A stretch of DNA of 64,000 bases. It comes from Burkholderia sp. L27(2015). Its GTDB lineage: Bacteria > Pseudomonadota > Gammaproteobacteria > Burkholderiales > Burkholderiaceae. This document shows positions 33,679 to 42,463 of the stretch, piece by piece. Every line of letters starts with the position of its first letter. Position 1 is the first letter of the stretch. The position numbers were made by a program, and so were the translations under genes. The stretch lies in contig NZ_LMUX01000008.1 of NCBI RefSeq assembly GCF_009765705.1, positions 1-64,000 on the forward strand, in the 5' to 3' direction. Below the pieces are notes generated by a model, which worked only from the letters and a program-made list of their open reading frames with translations, had not been told where the DNA came from and did not search any database.

Positions 33679-34302
33679 ATGAGCCGTTTGCCCGAGTTAC
33701 CGCAGACCTATCTAGTCACGCCAGAACCACTGCCCGGCAAGCCCTTAGCCGATTTTATCGCGCACCTGGAGCACGTCTTGGAAACAGGCATCCGCCTGGT
33801 GCAGTTACGTGCCAAGACCCTGACAGCACTGCAGTATGCCAAGCTAGCCGAACAGGCACTGGCGTGTTGTCGGCGCCACGATGCGCGATTGCTGTTGAAC
33901 GCGTCGGCCGATGTGGCGCTGGCTTTGCAAGCCGACGGCGTACACCTCACCAGCACACGCCTGATGGCGTGCGTAACAAGGCCGCTGCCTTCCGGACTCC
34001 TCGTTTCCGCTGCGTGCCACGACGCGCGCCAAGTGCTGCATGCGGACCGGATAGGAGCCGATTTGCTAACCATTTCGCCAGTCTTGCCGACTGCTACCCA
34101 CACCACCGCTGAGCCCCTTGGTTGGCCGCGTTTTCGCGACCTCGTGCAGCAGACCTCGATCCCGATCTATGCCTTGGGCGGGATGAGTGTCGATACCTTG
34201 GCACAGGCCCGCAAGGCCGGCGCCCATGGGATCGCGGCGATTCGTTCGCTTTGGGATACCCCGGTGATAGATTCATCCATTAATAATAGGAGTACAAATT
34301 GA
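33679..34302 (+). CDS. Stand-alone ThiE/TenI-like domain, as in the C-terminus of MutT-type Nudix proteins
   Basis: 207 residues with the TMP-synthase barrel pattern: TYLVTPEP, VQLRAKTLTALQYAKLAEQAL, LLLNASADVALALQADGVHL, SAACHDARQ, LLTISPVLPTATHTTAEPLGW and IYALGGMSVDTLAQARKAGAHGIAAIRSLW. The spellings SPVLPTATH and GIAAIRSLW resemble the ThiE-like C-terminal domain fused to MutT in many proteobacteria more than housekeeping ThiE. Here the Nudix half is absent and no other thiamine gene is near. It may be a freed MutT domain with its own role. It overlaps the ACT gene start by 4 bases. Confidence 0.65.
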   Translation: MSRLPELPQTYLVTPEPLPGKPLADFIAHLEHVLETGIRLVQLRAKTLTALQYAKLAEQALACCRRHDARLLLNASADVALALQADGVHLTSTRLMACVTRPLPSGLLVSAACHDARQVLHADRIGADLLTISPVLPTATHTTAEPLGWPRFRDLVQQTSIPIYALGGMSVDTLAQARKAGAHGIAAIRSLWDTPVIDSSINNRSTN

Positions 34303-34709
34303 ACGAATCCGAAATCGATCTAAATACACTGCTTCGCACCATGGCGCCGGCCCTCTCGCCAGACGTGTTTGTCTATGCGTCGGTTGACTCGAGATCCTTG
34401 CCTAAAGAAATCGATCCCATCTGCACGTTTAAGGAAGTAGAAGGCATCTCGATCATTGTCGAAAGGGAACAAGCCGAGCGGGCCCACCTCCCTTGGATAC
34501 TGGAAGTGCGGATGATCACACTAACAGTTCATTCAGATCTGGAAGCGGTGGGATTTATCGCCCGTATCTCCGCTGTACTGGCTAAGGCACATATCCCGCG
34601 CAACGTCGTATCGGCGTGTTTTCACGACTACATTTTTGTGCCTTGCGAGTTGGCACCGACCGCACTCGACCTATTGATCGCGTTGACGGAAACCGCAACC
34701 CCGACATAG
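34299..34709 (+). CDS. ACT-domain protein (DUF2241-like)
   Basis: 136 residues starting with TTG at 34299, which overlaps the upstream TGA (TTGA) and has AGGAG eight bases before it; coupled translation is likely. Residues 1-65 (DLNTLLRTMAPALSPDVFVYASV, then CTFKEVEGISIIVEREQAERA) and 66-136 (MITLTVHSDLEAVGFIARISAVLAKAHIPRNVVSA) form the paired ACT fold of the DUF2241/ACT_7 family. Such proteins bind small ligands, often amino acids. Partnership with the ThiE-like gene is inferred from coupling only. Confidence 0.75.
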   Translation: MNESEIDLNTLLRTMAPALSPDVFVYASVDSRSLPKEIDPICTFKEVEGISIIVEREQAERAHLPWILEVRMITLTVHSDLEAVGFIARISAVLAKAHIPRNVVSACFHDYIFVPCELAPTALDLLIALTETATPT

Positions 34710-34761
34710 ATAAATGCCGTTGCGGCAAATCGGAATTTTATCCTAGGCATGGTCGACCATG

Positions 34762-34795
34762 AAAAACGGCCCGAACGCGCATGCGTCCGAGCCGT
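34762..34795 (-). terminator. Leftward Rho-independent terminator of the symporter operon
   Basis: Stem ACGGC..CG.ACGC / GCGT.CG..GCCGT with loop GCAT, followed on the minus strand by five T. It lies 110 bases after the symporter stop and is correctly oriented for that transcript. Confidence 0.75.
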
Positions 34796-34832
34796 CAAAT
34801 TCCAACCTTCTCGCTACCCGTTCTAGCCTTTA
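34762..34832. repeat. Terminator-bearing direct repeat, copy B
   Basis: Copy B of the segment at 33544-33619, about 80 percent identical over 62 aligned bases with one gap. It lies between the ACT gene and the leftward symporter gene. Confidence 0.75.
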
Positions 34833-34904
34833 AAAAGCGCCTATCCGAACGGCAGTCATCCCGCGGAGCGGCTTTCTACACAAGCGCGCAAAGCGCCCAT
34901 GCAA

Positions 34905-36455
34905 TCAGCCCTCCACGATATCCAAATAATCACCCGGCGCAGTACGGTCCGCTGCACGCTTCATGCCCGTGACCTTAACCAGCAGACTCACCACCACAGC
35001 CACCACGATATTCAGAATCAGCGACCAGATCGCCGCATAACCCGGAATCGCCAATCCGCCCACATGGATCGCGAAAATCGAGCCCTTCAACTGCAGCGTA
35101 ATCGCCATCCAGGTGCCCGAGGTAATCCCGACCGCCCAGCCCAGCAACAAGCCGCGGTGATCGAGGAAGCGCGTGTACAGCCCGAGAACGATAGCCGGCA
35201 GCGTCTGGATGATCCAGATCCCCCCCAACAGTTGCAACTGCACCGCATAGGTCACCGGCAAGAAGATGATGAACGCGAGCGCCCCGACCTTGACCACCAG
35301 CGATACCGTCTTGGCTACGTGCGTTTCACCCTTACCGTCGATGTTCTTGTTAAAGAACTCTTTATGAATATTGCGGGTGTACAAGTTAGCCGCTGCAATC
35401 GACATGATTGCCGCCGGCACCAACGCGCCGATGCCGATCGCCGCAAATGCGATCCCGACAAACCACGACGGGAAGAAATGCAGGAACAGCGCCGGTACCG
35501 CGAAGTTAGCCCCGTACTGTTTGAAGTAGCTGGCAAATTCCGGCATTGTGCCCACACCCGCCACCAGCGCCATGAAACCCAGCAACGCCAGCAGACCCAG
35601 CACCAGCGAGTAAGCCGGCAGCAGCGCCATGTTGCGGCGGATCGTGTTGCCCGACGACGAACTCAAAACAGCCGTGATCGAGTGCGGGTACAGGAACAGC
35701 GCCAAGGCCGAACCGAGCGCGAGCGTCGCATAAGCGCTATAGCCGTTCAAACTGCCGGCATCCGGCGCCTTGAGCAACAACTTGGCCGACGGTACCGACG
35801 CGAAGATATGGCTGAAACCACCCATCTGCTGCGGAATGACGATAATCGCCACGGCAATCGTGATGTAGATCAGGATGTCCTTGACGATCGCGATCATGGC
35901 AGGCGCGCGCAAACCGCTGGTGTACGTGTATGCCGCCAGAATCGCGAACGCGATGATCAGCGGAATATCGCCTACGAGGCCAGTGGTCTGAAAGCCCAGC
36001 CCGCCGATCACCACTTCGATCCCCACCAGTTGCAACGCGATGTACGGCATGGTCGCGAGTATGCCCGTGACAGCCACCGCCAACGCCAGCATCCGGCTAC
36101 CGTAGCGAGCGCTGACGAAGTCGGCCGAGGTCACATAGCCATGCCGCTTGGCGATGCTCCACAATTTGGGGAACACCACGAAGGCGAACGGGTAAATCAG
36201 GATCGTGTACGGCAGTGCGAAAAAGCCAACCGCGCCTGCGCCAAATACGAGCGCCGGAATCGCCACAAAGGTGTAGGCCGTGTACAGGTCACCGCCGAGC
36301 AGGAACCAGGTCACGACCGTGCCGAAGCGCCGCCCACCCAGACCCCATTCGTCCAGCAAGCCCATGTCGCCCTTGCGCCAGTTGGCTGCATAGAAACCGA
36401 GCAATGCCACCCCGACAAACAGGACGACAAAGATGATGGTTGCCGTTACGTTCAT
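34905..36455 (-). CDS. Sodium:solute symporter, monocarboxylate permease (MctP-like)
   Basis: 516 residues with about 13 membrane segments, SSF fold. The early motif GLGGRRFGTVVTWFLLGGDLYTAYTFVAIPALVFG and the segment YSGLRAPAMIAIVKD-like TYTSGLRAPAMIAIVKD match the MctP/pantothenate-type branch, which takes up pyruvate, lactate, propionate or similar monocarboxylates. The ATG overlaps the stop of the DUF3311 gene (ATGA), so the two are coupled, as usual for this family. Substrate choice cannot be read from sequence. Confidence 0.87.
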   Translation of the reverse strand: MNVTATIIFVVLFVGVALLGFYAANWRKGDMGLLDEWGLGGRRFGTVVTWFLLGGDLYTAYTFVAIPALVFGAGAVGFFALPYTILIYPFAFVVFPKLWSIAKRHGYVTSADFVSARYGSRMLALAVAVTGILATMPYIALQLVGIEVVIGGLGFQTTGLVGDIPLIIAFAILAAYTYTSGLRAPAMIAIVKDILIYITIAVAIIVIPQQMGGFSHIFASVPSAKLLLKAPDAGSLNGYSAYATLALGSALALFLYPHSITAVLSSSSGNTIRRNMALLPAYSLVLGLLALLGFMALVAGVGTMPEFASYFKQYGANFAVPALFLHFFPSWFVGIAFAAIGIGALVPAAIMSIAAANLYTRNIHKEFFNKNIDGKGETHVAKTVSLVVKVGALAFIIFLPVTYAVQLQLLGGIWIIQTLPAIVLGLYTRFLDHRGLLLGWAVGITSGTWMAITLQLKGSIFAIHVGGLAIPGYAAIWSLILNIVVAVVVSLLVKVTGMKRAADRTAPGDYLDIVEG

Positions 36456-36679
36456 CGTGCGTCCCCTGCGTTATTTTTGGGTTTGGTCTTGAAGTACACG
36501 AGGGCGGTCAGTACAGCGCTGATCAAAACCCAGGCCAATTGGTACCAGTAGAAAAACGGAAAGCCGCCTAATTGCGGCTCAACACTGTTGTACCAGGGCA
36601 CCCATAACACCGCGACAAACGGAATCAACAGCAGCCAAAGCCAGTGCTTGCTGCCGTTGGAGGAAGAATGCTGCGACAT
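36452..36679 (-). CDS. DUF3311 small membrane protein, symporter partner
   Basis: 75 residues with two membrane helices (LWLLLIPFVAVLWVPWYNS and WYQLAWVLISAVLTALVYF) and a short charged tail. DUF3311 genes precede SSF monocarboxylate symporters with overlapping ends, as YhdT precedes PanF. The protein is probably an accessory subunit. An AGGAG-like site (gaggagtctctc) lies upstream. First gene of the operon. Confidence 0.88.
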   Translation of the reverse strand: MSQHSSSNGSKHWLWLLLIPFVAVLWVPWYNSVEPQLGGFPFFYWYQLAWVLISAVLTALVYFKTKPKNNAGDAR

Positions 36680-36957
36680 GAGAGACTCCTCGATTTAATT
36701 TTTATGATAGATAAAACGCCGGCCACCCTGGGTAAAACAGGAGTAACTGGAAACGTACAACCGAAACGCGGGCCGATATGTCCAGCTTCGTTGGGCGTAC
36801 GTATCTCGTTTTATAACGAATACGAAGTGTGCGCAGCGTATCGGAGACAGGGCGTTTCGGTCAAGCCGGGGCAACCCCTTAAAGGGAATGCCGCCTATTC
36901 ACCAAGGAAATGTTGCGCAGTCCTCTAATAGAGGTTGCCAAGAGGCTAGCCCAGCGT

Positions 36958-37908
36958 TCAAATCGCGAAATCGACGGCCTGGTCGGTCACTTCACGCAAG
37001 CGTGCGAGCCAGTTGCGGGCAGGCAATTCGGTGGTGTCTTCGAGATGGCGTGCACGGGCGGCAAGCTGTGCCTCGCTGAACGCCAGGGCCGGTCCCTTGA
37101 ACGCCAGCACCACGCGGTTGCCTTCGTGGACTTCCGGCAGCGCGATGACGCGGCCTTCGAAGGCGGTGCGCAAATGCTTGAGATTGCGCTCGAAGCTCGG
37201 ATGGTCGCCGAACAGGTTCACGCTCAACATGCCCGGCGAACTCAGGCAGTCGCGGCAAGCGCGATAAAACGCCACGCTATCGAGCACAGGACCGCGGGCC
37301 GTCGCATCGTACAGGTCGATCTGCATGACGCCGATACGCTCGCGCTGTTGCGCATCGTTGACAAAATCCCACGCATCGCTCTCGATTACACGCAAACGCG
37401 CATCGTCCTGCGGCAGCGCGAACATGCTACGCGCCGCGATGACCACCGCGGGGTTGAGCTCTACTGCTTCGATGTGGCTGCTGGGAAACTGGCGATAGCA
37501 AAATTTGGTCAGCGCTGCGGAGCCCAAACCCAGTTGCACAATGCGCGCCGGCGCATCGAGAAAGAGCAGCCACGCCATCATTTGCTGGGCGTATTCGAGT
37601 TCGAGGCGCCACGGATGACGCAGCCGCATCGCGCCCTGTACCCATTCGGTGCCGAAATGCAGGAAGCGCACGCCGCCCTCTTCGGAAAACGTCACCGGCG
37701 CAAAACGTGGGCGGCGGCCGCCCTGCTCGCGTGCGTTTTTGACGCCATCGTCAGTCAAATCTTCCCTTGCGCCGCCGTTTTGGCGGGCCCGCCCCTTGGC
37801 GGATTTCACGCGCTGCCCCGCCTTCTCGCTCTCGAGTTCGAGTCCGTCACGTTGTGCCTGCCGGAACGCGCGCGCTTCGGCCGAGGCGCGCTTGATCAGT
37901 TTTATCAT
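36958..37908 (-). CDS. Spermidine synthase-like SAM-binding protein
   Basis: 316 residues. The first 65 residues are a Lys/Arg/Glu-rich, probably disordered extension. The core has the spermidine-synthase fold: VRFLHFGTEWVQGAMRLRHP, MAWLLFLDAPARIVQLGLGSAALTKFC (nucleotide loop), HIEAVELNPAVV and RVIESDAWDFV. The segment after strand 4 reads IDLYDATARGP rather than the DxxDP of true polyamine synthases, so substrate use is uncertain; a methyltransferase-like or aminopropyltransferase paralogue is more likely. It is monocistronic. Confidence 0.75.
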   Translation of the reverse strand: MIKLIKRASAEARAFRQAQRDGLELESEKAGQRVKSAKGRARQNGGAREDLTDDGVKNAREQGGRRPRFAPVTFSEEGGVRFLHFGTEWVQGAMRLRHPWRLELEYAQQMMAWLLFLDAPARIVQLGLGSAALTKFCYRQFPSSHIEAVELNPAVVIAARSMFALPQDDARLRVIESDAWDFVNDAQQRERIGVMQIDLYDATARGPVLDSVAFYRACRDCLSSPGMLSVNLFGDHPSFERNLKHLRTAFEGRVIALPEVHEGNRVVLAFKGPALAFSEAQLAARARHLEDTTELPARNWLARLREVTDQAVDFAI

Positions 37909-38245
37909 CGGAATGCTCAGAAGTCGCGGGCGTAGCGCTCAGCGTCGGCGCCACACCCAATCGGCGCCACACGCGCAATTTTGTTCGACCGTGAGCATAG
38001 CATTCACGCGACCGAACTTGCGTGCACTTCTTGCGTTAGAGAGGGCGGCCACGAGCGGTCCACCTAAGGGATTTCCACTATAGCGTGGCGCACGAGGGCC
38101 GGCGCACCATTCGCATAGTAGCGCGTTTGCGCTTTTTTTTAAATTCGCAAATGGAACCGGTTCCATCATCAAAAAGGGATCGATTCTTGCGGTCAAAAGC
38201 CGCTCATGCGGTGTACCGTACGCAGCCAACGAGAATGAAGCGAGA
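37909..38245. other. Divergent intergenic region upstream of the kgu operon
   Basis: About 335 bases with no gene. It contains the PtxS-type palindrome at 38151-38166 and an eight-T run at 38133-38140. The promoter of the spermidine synthase-like gene should lie near its right end. Confidence 0.5.
38151..38166. promoter_or_regulatory. PtxS-type operator upstream of kguE
   Basis: A perfect 16-bp palindrome ATGGAACCGGTTCCAT lies 79 bases before the kguE start. The known Pseudomonas PtxS operator is TGAAACCGGTTTCA, which differs by one symmetric base in each arm. As ptxS closes this operon, the site is very likely its operator, released by 2-ketogluconate. Confidence 0.82.
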
Positions 38246-39031
38246 ATGAAACCAGGAAATAAAGCCACGCCGGAAGTCGTCATTGTCGCCAGTGCGTTCG
38301 GCATGGACGCGGTTAGACGCGAAGGCCATCGCGCATGGCTGGCAATCGCGGCCAACGCAGGTGCAGCCGGGTTCGAAGTGCGCCGCGAGCTGTTCTCGTC
38401 CGAAGCACAAGCATCGACCGAAGCATTGAACCAACTGGGTCAGGCCATCACTCAAGCGGGTATGTGGTCGGTGTACTCCACGCCCGATGCGCTCTATTGC
38501 GCTGACGGCACCCTCGACAGCGGTGCGCTCGAACGTGCGCTACGCGAGGCTACGGCGCTCGGCGCACGCTACGTGAAGCTCCAACTAGGCGGCTTTATCA
38601 AGCATGCCGCCGCGGCTGAGATCGCCGACCGCCTGCGCGGCACGGCGGTGCGACTGGTCGTCGAAAACGGTCAATTGAAGGAAGGTGGCTCGCTCGCGCA
38701 GTTCGTCGCACTTTTCGAAGCGCTTGCCCGCGAGGGGCACGAACGCGTACTCGGCATGACCTTCGATATGGGTAACTGGCGCTGGCCGGGCGAAGTCCCG
38801 TTGGACGCCGCCCCCCTGCTTGCGCGCTACGTCGAATACATCCATTGCAAGGCGGTGGTCGGCGAAGGCATGCGCCTGTTTGCCGTCCCGCCTGAGCCCG
38901 ACGATGCGCAGTGTGCGGCGCTCTTCGCCCTGTTGCCCGGCGATGTGCCGCGCGGCATCGAATTCCCGTTCGACGCCAGCCGCCTGCCCGCCGACGCGGC
39001 TCGCTACGTGGAGTGGCTAGCCACGCGCTGA
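38246..39031 (+). CDS. kguE: KguE-type sugar phosphate isomerase/epimerase family protein
   Basis: 261 residues with the xylose-isomerase-like TIM barrel (AP_endonuc_2 superfamily): repeated strand-helix units, the LVVENGQLKEGG strand with a metal-site Glu, GMTFDMGNWRW, and the IHCKAV strand with a His. It is the first gene of the kgu operon, as in Pseudomonas. The exact reaction of KguE is not established in the literature I know. The ribosome site before the ATG is weak (GAAGCGAGA). Confidence 0.83.
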   Translation: MKPGNKATPEVVIVASAFGMDAVRREGHRAWLAIAANAGAAGFEVRRELFSSEAQASTEALNQLGQAITQAGMWSVYSTPDALYCADGTLDSGALERALREATALGARYVKLQLGGFIKHAAAAEIADRLRGTAVRLVVENGQLKEGGSLAQFVALFEALAREGHERVLGMTFDMGNWRWPGEVPLDAAPLLARYVEYIHCKAVVGEGMRLFAVPPEPDDAQCAALFALLPGDVPRGIEFPFDASRLPADAARYVEWLATR

Positions 39032-39049
39032 ATGATGAAAGGAAACACC

Positions 39050-40126
39050 ATGACTCCCACTCTCGATATCCTCACCTACGGCGAAGCAATGGCCATGTTC
39101 GTCGCCGCCGAAACCGGCCCGCTTGCCGCGGTCGGCCAATTCACCAAACGCATCTCGGGCGCCGACCTCAACGTGGCGATCGGCTTGTCGCGGCTCGGTT
39201 TCAAAGTCGGCTGGATGAGCCGCGTAGGCAACGATTCGTTCGGCCAGTATGTGCGTGACACGCTGAAGAAAGAGGACATCGATCAAGCGTGTGTGAGTAC
39301 CGATGAATGCTATCCGACCGGCTTCCAACTGAAGTCGAAAAACGACGACGGCAGCGACCCTAGCGTCGAATATTTCCGCAAGGGTTCGGCCGCGAGCCAC
39401 TTGTCGTTGACCGACTACGTCCCCGCTTACGCGCTCGGCGCGCGACACCTGCACCTCACCGGTGTTGCACCCGCGATCTCCGCGTCGTCGTGCGAACTGG
39501 CATTTCATCTCGCCCATGAAATGCGCGCCGCCGGCAAGAGCATTTCGTTCGACCCGAATCTGCGCCCTACGCTGTGGCCGACTCAAGCCGCCATGATAGA
39601 GACGCTGAATGCGCTCGCTACGTTCGCCGACTGGGTCCTGCCCGGTATCAGCGAAGGGCTGATACTCACAGGGCACAAGCGCCCGGAAGACATCGCACGC
39701 TTTTATCTGGAACGCGGCGCGCGCGGTGTGATCGTCAAGTTGGGCGCAGCCGGAGCTTATTACCGCACCGCGGATGCCGAAGGTGTCGTTCCCGCTCAGC
39801 CGGTGGCCAAGGTCGTTGATACCGTGGGCGCGGGCGACGGCTTCGCGGTCGGTGTGGTCAGCGCCCTACTCGAGGGACGCACACTGGTTGACGCGGTCGC
39901 CCGCGGCCACCGCATCGGCGCGCTCGCGATCCAGGTGATCGGCGATTCGGAAGGGCTACCGACGCGCGCAGAACTCGACGCACTGGAACAACAACCGAAC
40001 CCGCCGTCGAACGACGCGACCAGCGATAGAGCCGCGACGCCCTCGGCCCTCGCCGACACAGCAACCCCAGTTCACCCCCTAAACCAGATGCCGGCAAGCG
40101 CCATAACCAACACCCCCGACGCTTGA
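39050..40126 (+). CDS. kguK: 2-ketogluconate kinase (PfkB family)
   Basis: 358 residues from the ATG at 39050 with AAAGGA upstream. PfkB features: LTYGEAMAMFVAAETGPLA, GADLNVAIGLSRLG, and the C-terminal signature DTVGAGDGFAVGVVSALLEG with the catalytic Asp. It should phosphorylate 2-keto-D-gluconate at position 6 in the cytoplasm. It could equally be called a 2-dehydro-3-deoxygluconokinase by homology, but the operon context decides. The last 45 residues are a Pro/Asn/Ala/Thr low-complexity tail beyond the normal fold. Confidence 0.85.
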   Translation: MTPTLDILTYGEAMAMFVAAETGPLAAVGQFTKRISGADLNVAIGLSRLGFKVGWMSRVGNDSFGQYVRDTLKKEDIDQACVSTDECYPTGFQLKSKNDDGSDPSVEYFRKGSAASHLSLTDYVPAYALGARHLHLTGVAPAISASSCELAFHLAHEMRAAGKSISFDPNLRPTLWPTQAAMIETLNALATFADWVLPGISEGLILTGHKRPEDIARFYLERGARGVIVKLGAAGAYYRTADAEGVVPAQPVAKVVDTVGAGDGFAVGVVSALLEGRTLVDAVARGHRIGALAIQVIGDSEGLPTRAELDALEQQPNPPSNDATSDRAATPSALADTATPVHPLNQMPASAITNTPDA

Positions 40127-40184
40127 CCGCACGCCCCGCGCGCGCCGCCAACCGGCGCCGCTCATCCCTACCCAGGAGACAACC

Positions 40185-41465
40185 ATGAAATCAACGCTCG
40201 CGATACGCCGCTGGTGGACGATCATGCCGATCGTATTCATCACCTATAGCCTCGCTTACCTCGATCGCGCCAACTACGGCTTCGCCTCGGCCGCCGGCAT
40301 CAATCGCGACCTGGGCATCAGCCAGGGCCTGTCGTCACTGATAGGCGCGCTGTTTTTCCTCGGCTATTTCTTTTTCCAGATTCCGGGCGCGATCTACGCG
40401 GAACGCCGTAGCGTTAAAAAACTCGTGTTCGTCAGCCTGGTGTTGTGGGGTGGCTGTGCGGCGCTGACCGGCATCGTGAGCAACATCGCCTCGCTGATCG
40501 TCATCCGCTTCGTGCTGGGTGTAGTGGAAGCGGCGGTCATGCCTGCGATGCTGATCTTGATCAGCAACTGGTTCACCAAGAGCGAACGCTCGCGCGCCAA
40601 TACCTTCCTGATCCTCGGCAACCCGGTGACCGTGTTGTGGATGTCGGTGGTGTCCGGCTACCTGGTGCATTCGTTCGGCTGGCGTCACATGTTCATCGCG
40701 GAAGGCGTTCCGGCGATCATCTGGGCCGTGTGCTGGTGGTTCCTGGTGCGGGACAAGCCCGCTGAAGTCACGTGGCTGTCGCAATCGGAGAAGGACGCTT
40801 TGGCGGCTGCACTGCGCGCCGAGCAAGCCACGATCAAACCGGTGCGCAACTACGGCGAAGCGTTCCGCTCGCCGGCGGTCGTCAAGCTGGGCGCACAGTA
40901 TTTCTGCTGGAGCATCGGGGTGTACGGCTTCGTGCTGTGGCTACCGTCGATACTCAAGAACAGCTCCACGCTCGGCATGGTCGAGACTGGCTGGCTGAGC
41001 GCGCTGCCCTACCTCGCCGCGACGATCGCCATGCTGGCCGCGTCGTGGGCGTCCGACAAGCTCGAGCGCCGCAAGATATTCGTCTGGCCGTTTCTGTTGC
41101 TGGGCGCCGTGGCGTTTGCGGCCTCCTATGCGGTCGGCTCGACGCACTTCTGGGTATCGTATGCGCTGCTGGTGATTGCGGGTGCATCGATGTATGCGCC
41201 GTATGGACCGTTTTTCGCGATCGTGCCAGAATTGCTGCCCAAGAATGTTGCCGGCGGCGCCATGGCGCTGATCAATAGTATGGGCGCACTAGGCTCGTTC
41301 GTCGGTTCGTACGTGGTCGGCTACCTCAACGGCGCGACCGGTTCGCCCTCGGCGTCATACGCGTTCATGAGCATCGCGCTGATTGCCGCTGTGATTCTTA
41401 CGCTGGCCGTGAAGCCCCAGCCGTTACAGGCACCCGCCCTGGCGACCGGAATGCAGGGAAAATAA
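40185..41465 (+). CDS. kguT: 2-ketogluconate transporter (MFS, ACS family)
   Basis: 426 residues, about 12 membrane helices. The ACS family N-terminal motif is YSLAYLDRANYGFASAAGINRDLGIS, followed by GYFFFQIPGAIYAERRSVKKLVF and a helix-5 motif GNPVTVLWMSVVSGYLV. Together with kguE, kguK and kguD it forms the uptake half of the 2-ketogluconate route. The gap after kguK is 58 bases with CAGGAG before the ATG. Confidence 0.86.
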   Translation: MKSTLAIRRWWTIMPIVFITYSLAYLDRANYGFASAAGINRDLGISQGLSSLIGALFFLGYFFFQIPGAIYAERRSVKKLVFVSLVLWGGCAALTGIVSNIASLIVIRFVLGVVEAAVMPAMLILISNWFTKSERSRANTFLILGNPVTVLWMSVVSGYLVHSFGWRHMFIAEGVPAIIWAVCWWFLVRDKPAEVTWLSQSEKDALAAALRAEQATIKPVRNYGEAFRSPAVVKLGAQYFCWSIGVYGFVLWLPSILKNSSTLGMVETGWLSALPYLAATIAMLAASWASDKLERRKIFVWPFLLLGAVAFAASYAVGSTHFWVSYALLVIAGASMYAPYGPFFAIVPELLPKNVAGGAMALINSMGALGSFVGSYVVGYLNGATGSPSASYAFMSIALIAAVILTLAVKPQPLQAPALATGMQGK

Positions 41466-41466
41466 T

Positions 41467-42453
41467 TTGATGAAGAAAACCGTCGTTGCTTATAAACCGC
41501 TGCCGCCCGACGTGCTCGACTATTTGCGCGCGCACGTCGAGGTAGTGCAAGTCGATGCCGCGCAGCCCGGAGCACTCGCGGCCGCGCTGAAGAACGCCGA
41601 CGGTGCGATCGGCGCGAGCGTCCCGTTCACGCCGGAGATGCTGGCCGGCGCTGGGAAGCTCAAAGCGTTATCGACGATCTCGGTCGGCTTCGATAATTTC
41701 GACGTCGCCGATCTGACGCGTCGCGGCATCGTGCTGACGAACACGCCGGACGTGCTCACCGAGTCGACGGCGGACACCGTGTTCGCGCTGATTCTGGCGA
41801 GCGCACGACGCGTGGTCGAGCTGGCGGAGTGGGTCAAAGCCGGCGATTGGACGCATAGTGTGAGCCCCGAGCGTTATGGCGCAGACGTGCAAGGCAAGAC
41901 CCTGGGCATCGTCGGCCTGGGACGCATCGGCGGCGCCGTTGCGCGGCGCGCAGCGCTCGGCTTTCGCATGCGCGTGCTCTACACCAACCGGCACTCAAAT
42001 CCGCAGGCTGAACAGGCGTACGGTGCGCAGCGCGTGGAACTCGCCGATCTGCTGGCGCAAGCCGATTTCGTTTGCCTGCAGGTGCCGTTCACTCCCGAAA
42101 CGCATCACCTGATAGGGGCTGCCGAGCTGGCTGTGATGAAGAAAAGCGCGATCCTGATCAACGCGGCGCGCGGCGCCATCGTCGACGAAAACGCGCTGAT
42201 CGAAGCCCTGCGCGCGGGTACGATACGCGCGGCGGGACTCGATGTATTCGAACAGGAACCGCTGCCGGTAACGTCTCCTCTGCTGGCTATGCCTAACGTC
42301 GTGGCGCTGCCGCATATCGGCTCGGCGACGCACGAAACGCGCTATGCGATGGCGCGTTGCGCGGCCGAAAACATGGTCGCCGCGCTCAACGGCACGTTGG
42401 AACACAACATCGTCAATCCAGAAGCCCTCGCGCGCAGCGCCGGCCAGTCATGA
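41467..42453 (+). CDS. kguD: 2-ketogluconate 6-phosphate reductase (D-2-hydroxyacid dehydrogenase family)
   Basis: 328 residues, start one base after the kguT stop. NAD(P) loop GIVGLGRIGGAVARRA, conserved Arg in INAARGAIVDENALIEAL and catalytic His in HIGSATHETR, with the ELADLL and ADFVCLQVPFTPETHHLIG segments. It belongs to the GhrB/TkrA branch. In the kgu pathway it reduces 2-ketogluconate 6-phosphate to 6-phosphogluconate, which feeds the Entner-Doudoroff or pentose phosphate routes. Confidence 0.87.
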   Translation: MMKKTVVAYKPLPPDVLDYLRAHVEVVQVDAAQPGALAAALKNADGAIGASVPFTPEMLAGAGKLKALSTISVGFDNFDVADLTRRGIVLTNTPDVLTESTADTVFALILASARRVVELAEWVKAGDWTHSVSPERYGADVQGKTLGIVGLGRIGGAVARRAALGFRMRVLYTNRHSNPQAEQAYGAQRVELADLLAQADFVCLQVPFTPETHHLIGAAELAVMKKSAILINAARGAIVDENALIEALRAGTIRAAGLDVFEQEPLPVTSPLLAMPNVVALPHIGSATHETRYAMARCAAENMVAALNGTLEHNIVNPEALARSAGQS

Positions 42454-42463
42454 ACATCGAGCC

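Noticed and set aside
34899-36551. 550-codon open frame on the plus strand
   Set aside because: It is antisense to the MctP-like symporter gene and very rich in Arg, His, Gln and Asp, as expected from the complement of a high-GC membrane protein gene; it has no ribosome site and no family resemblance.
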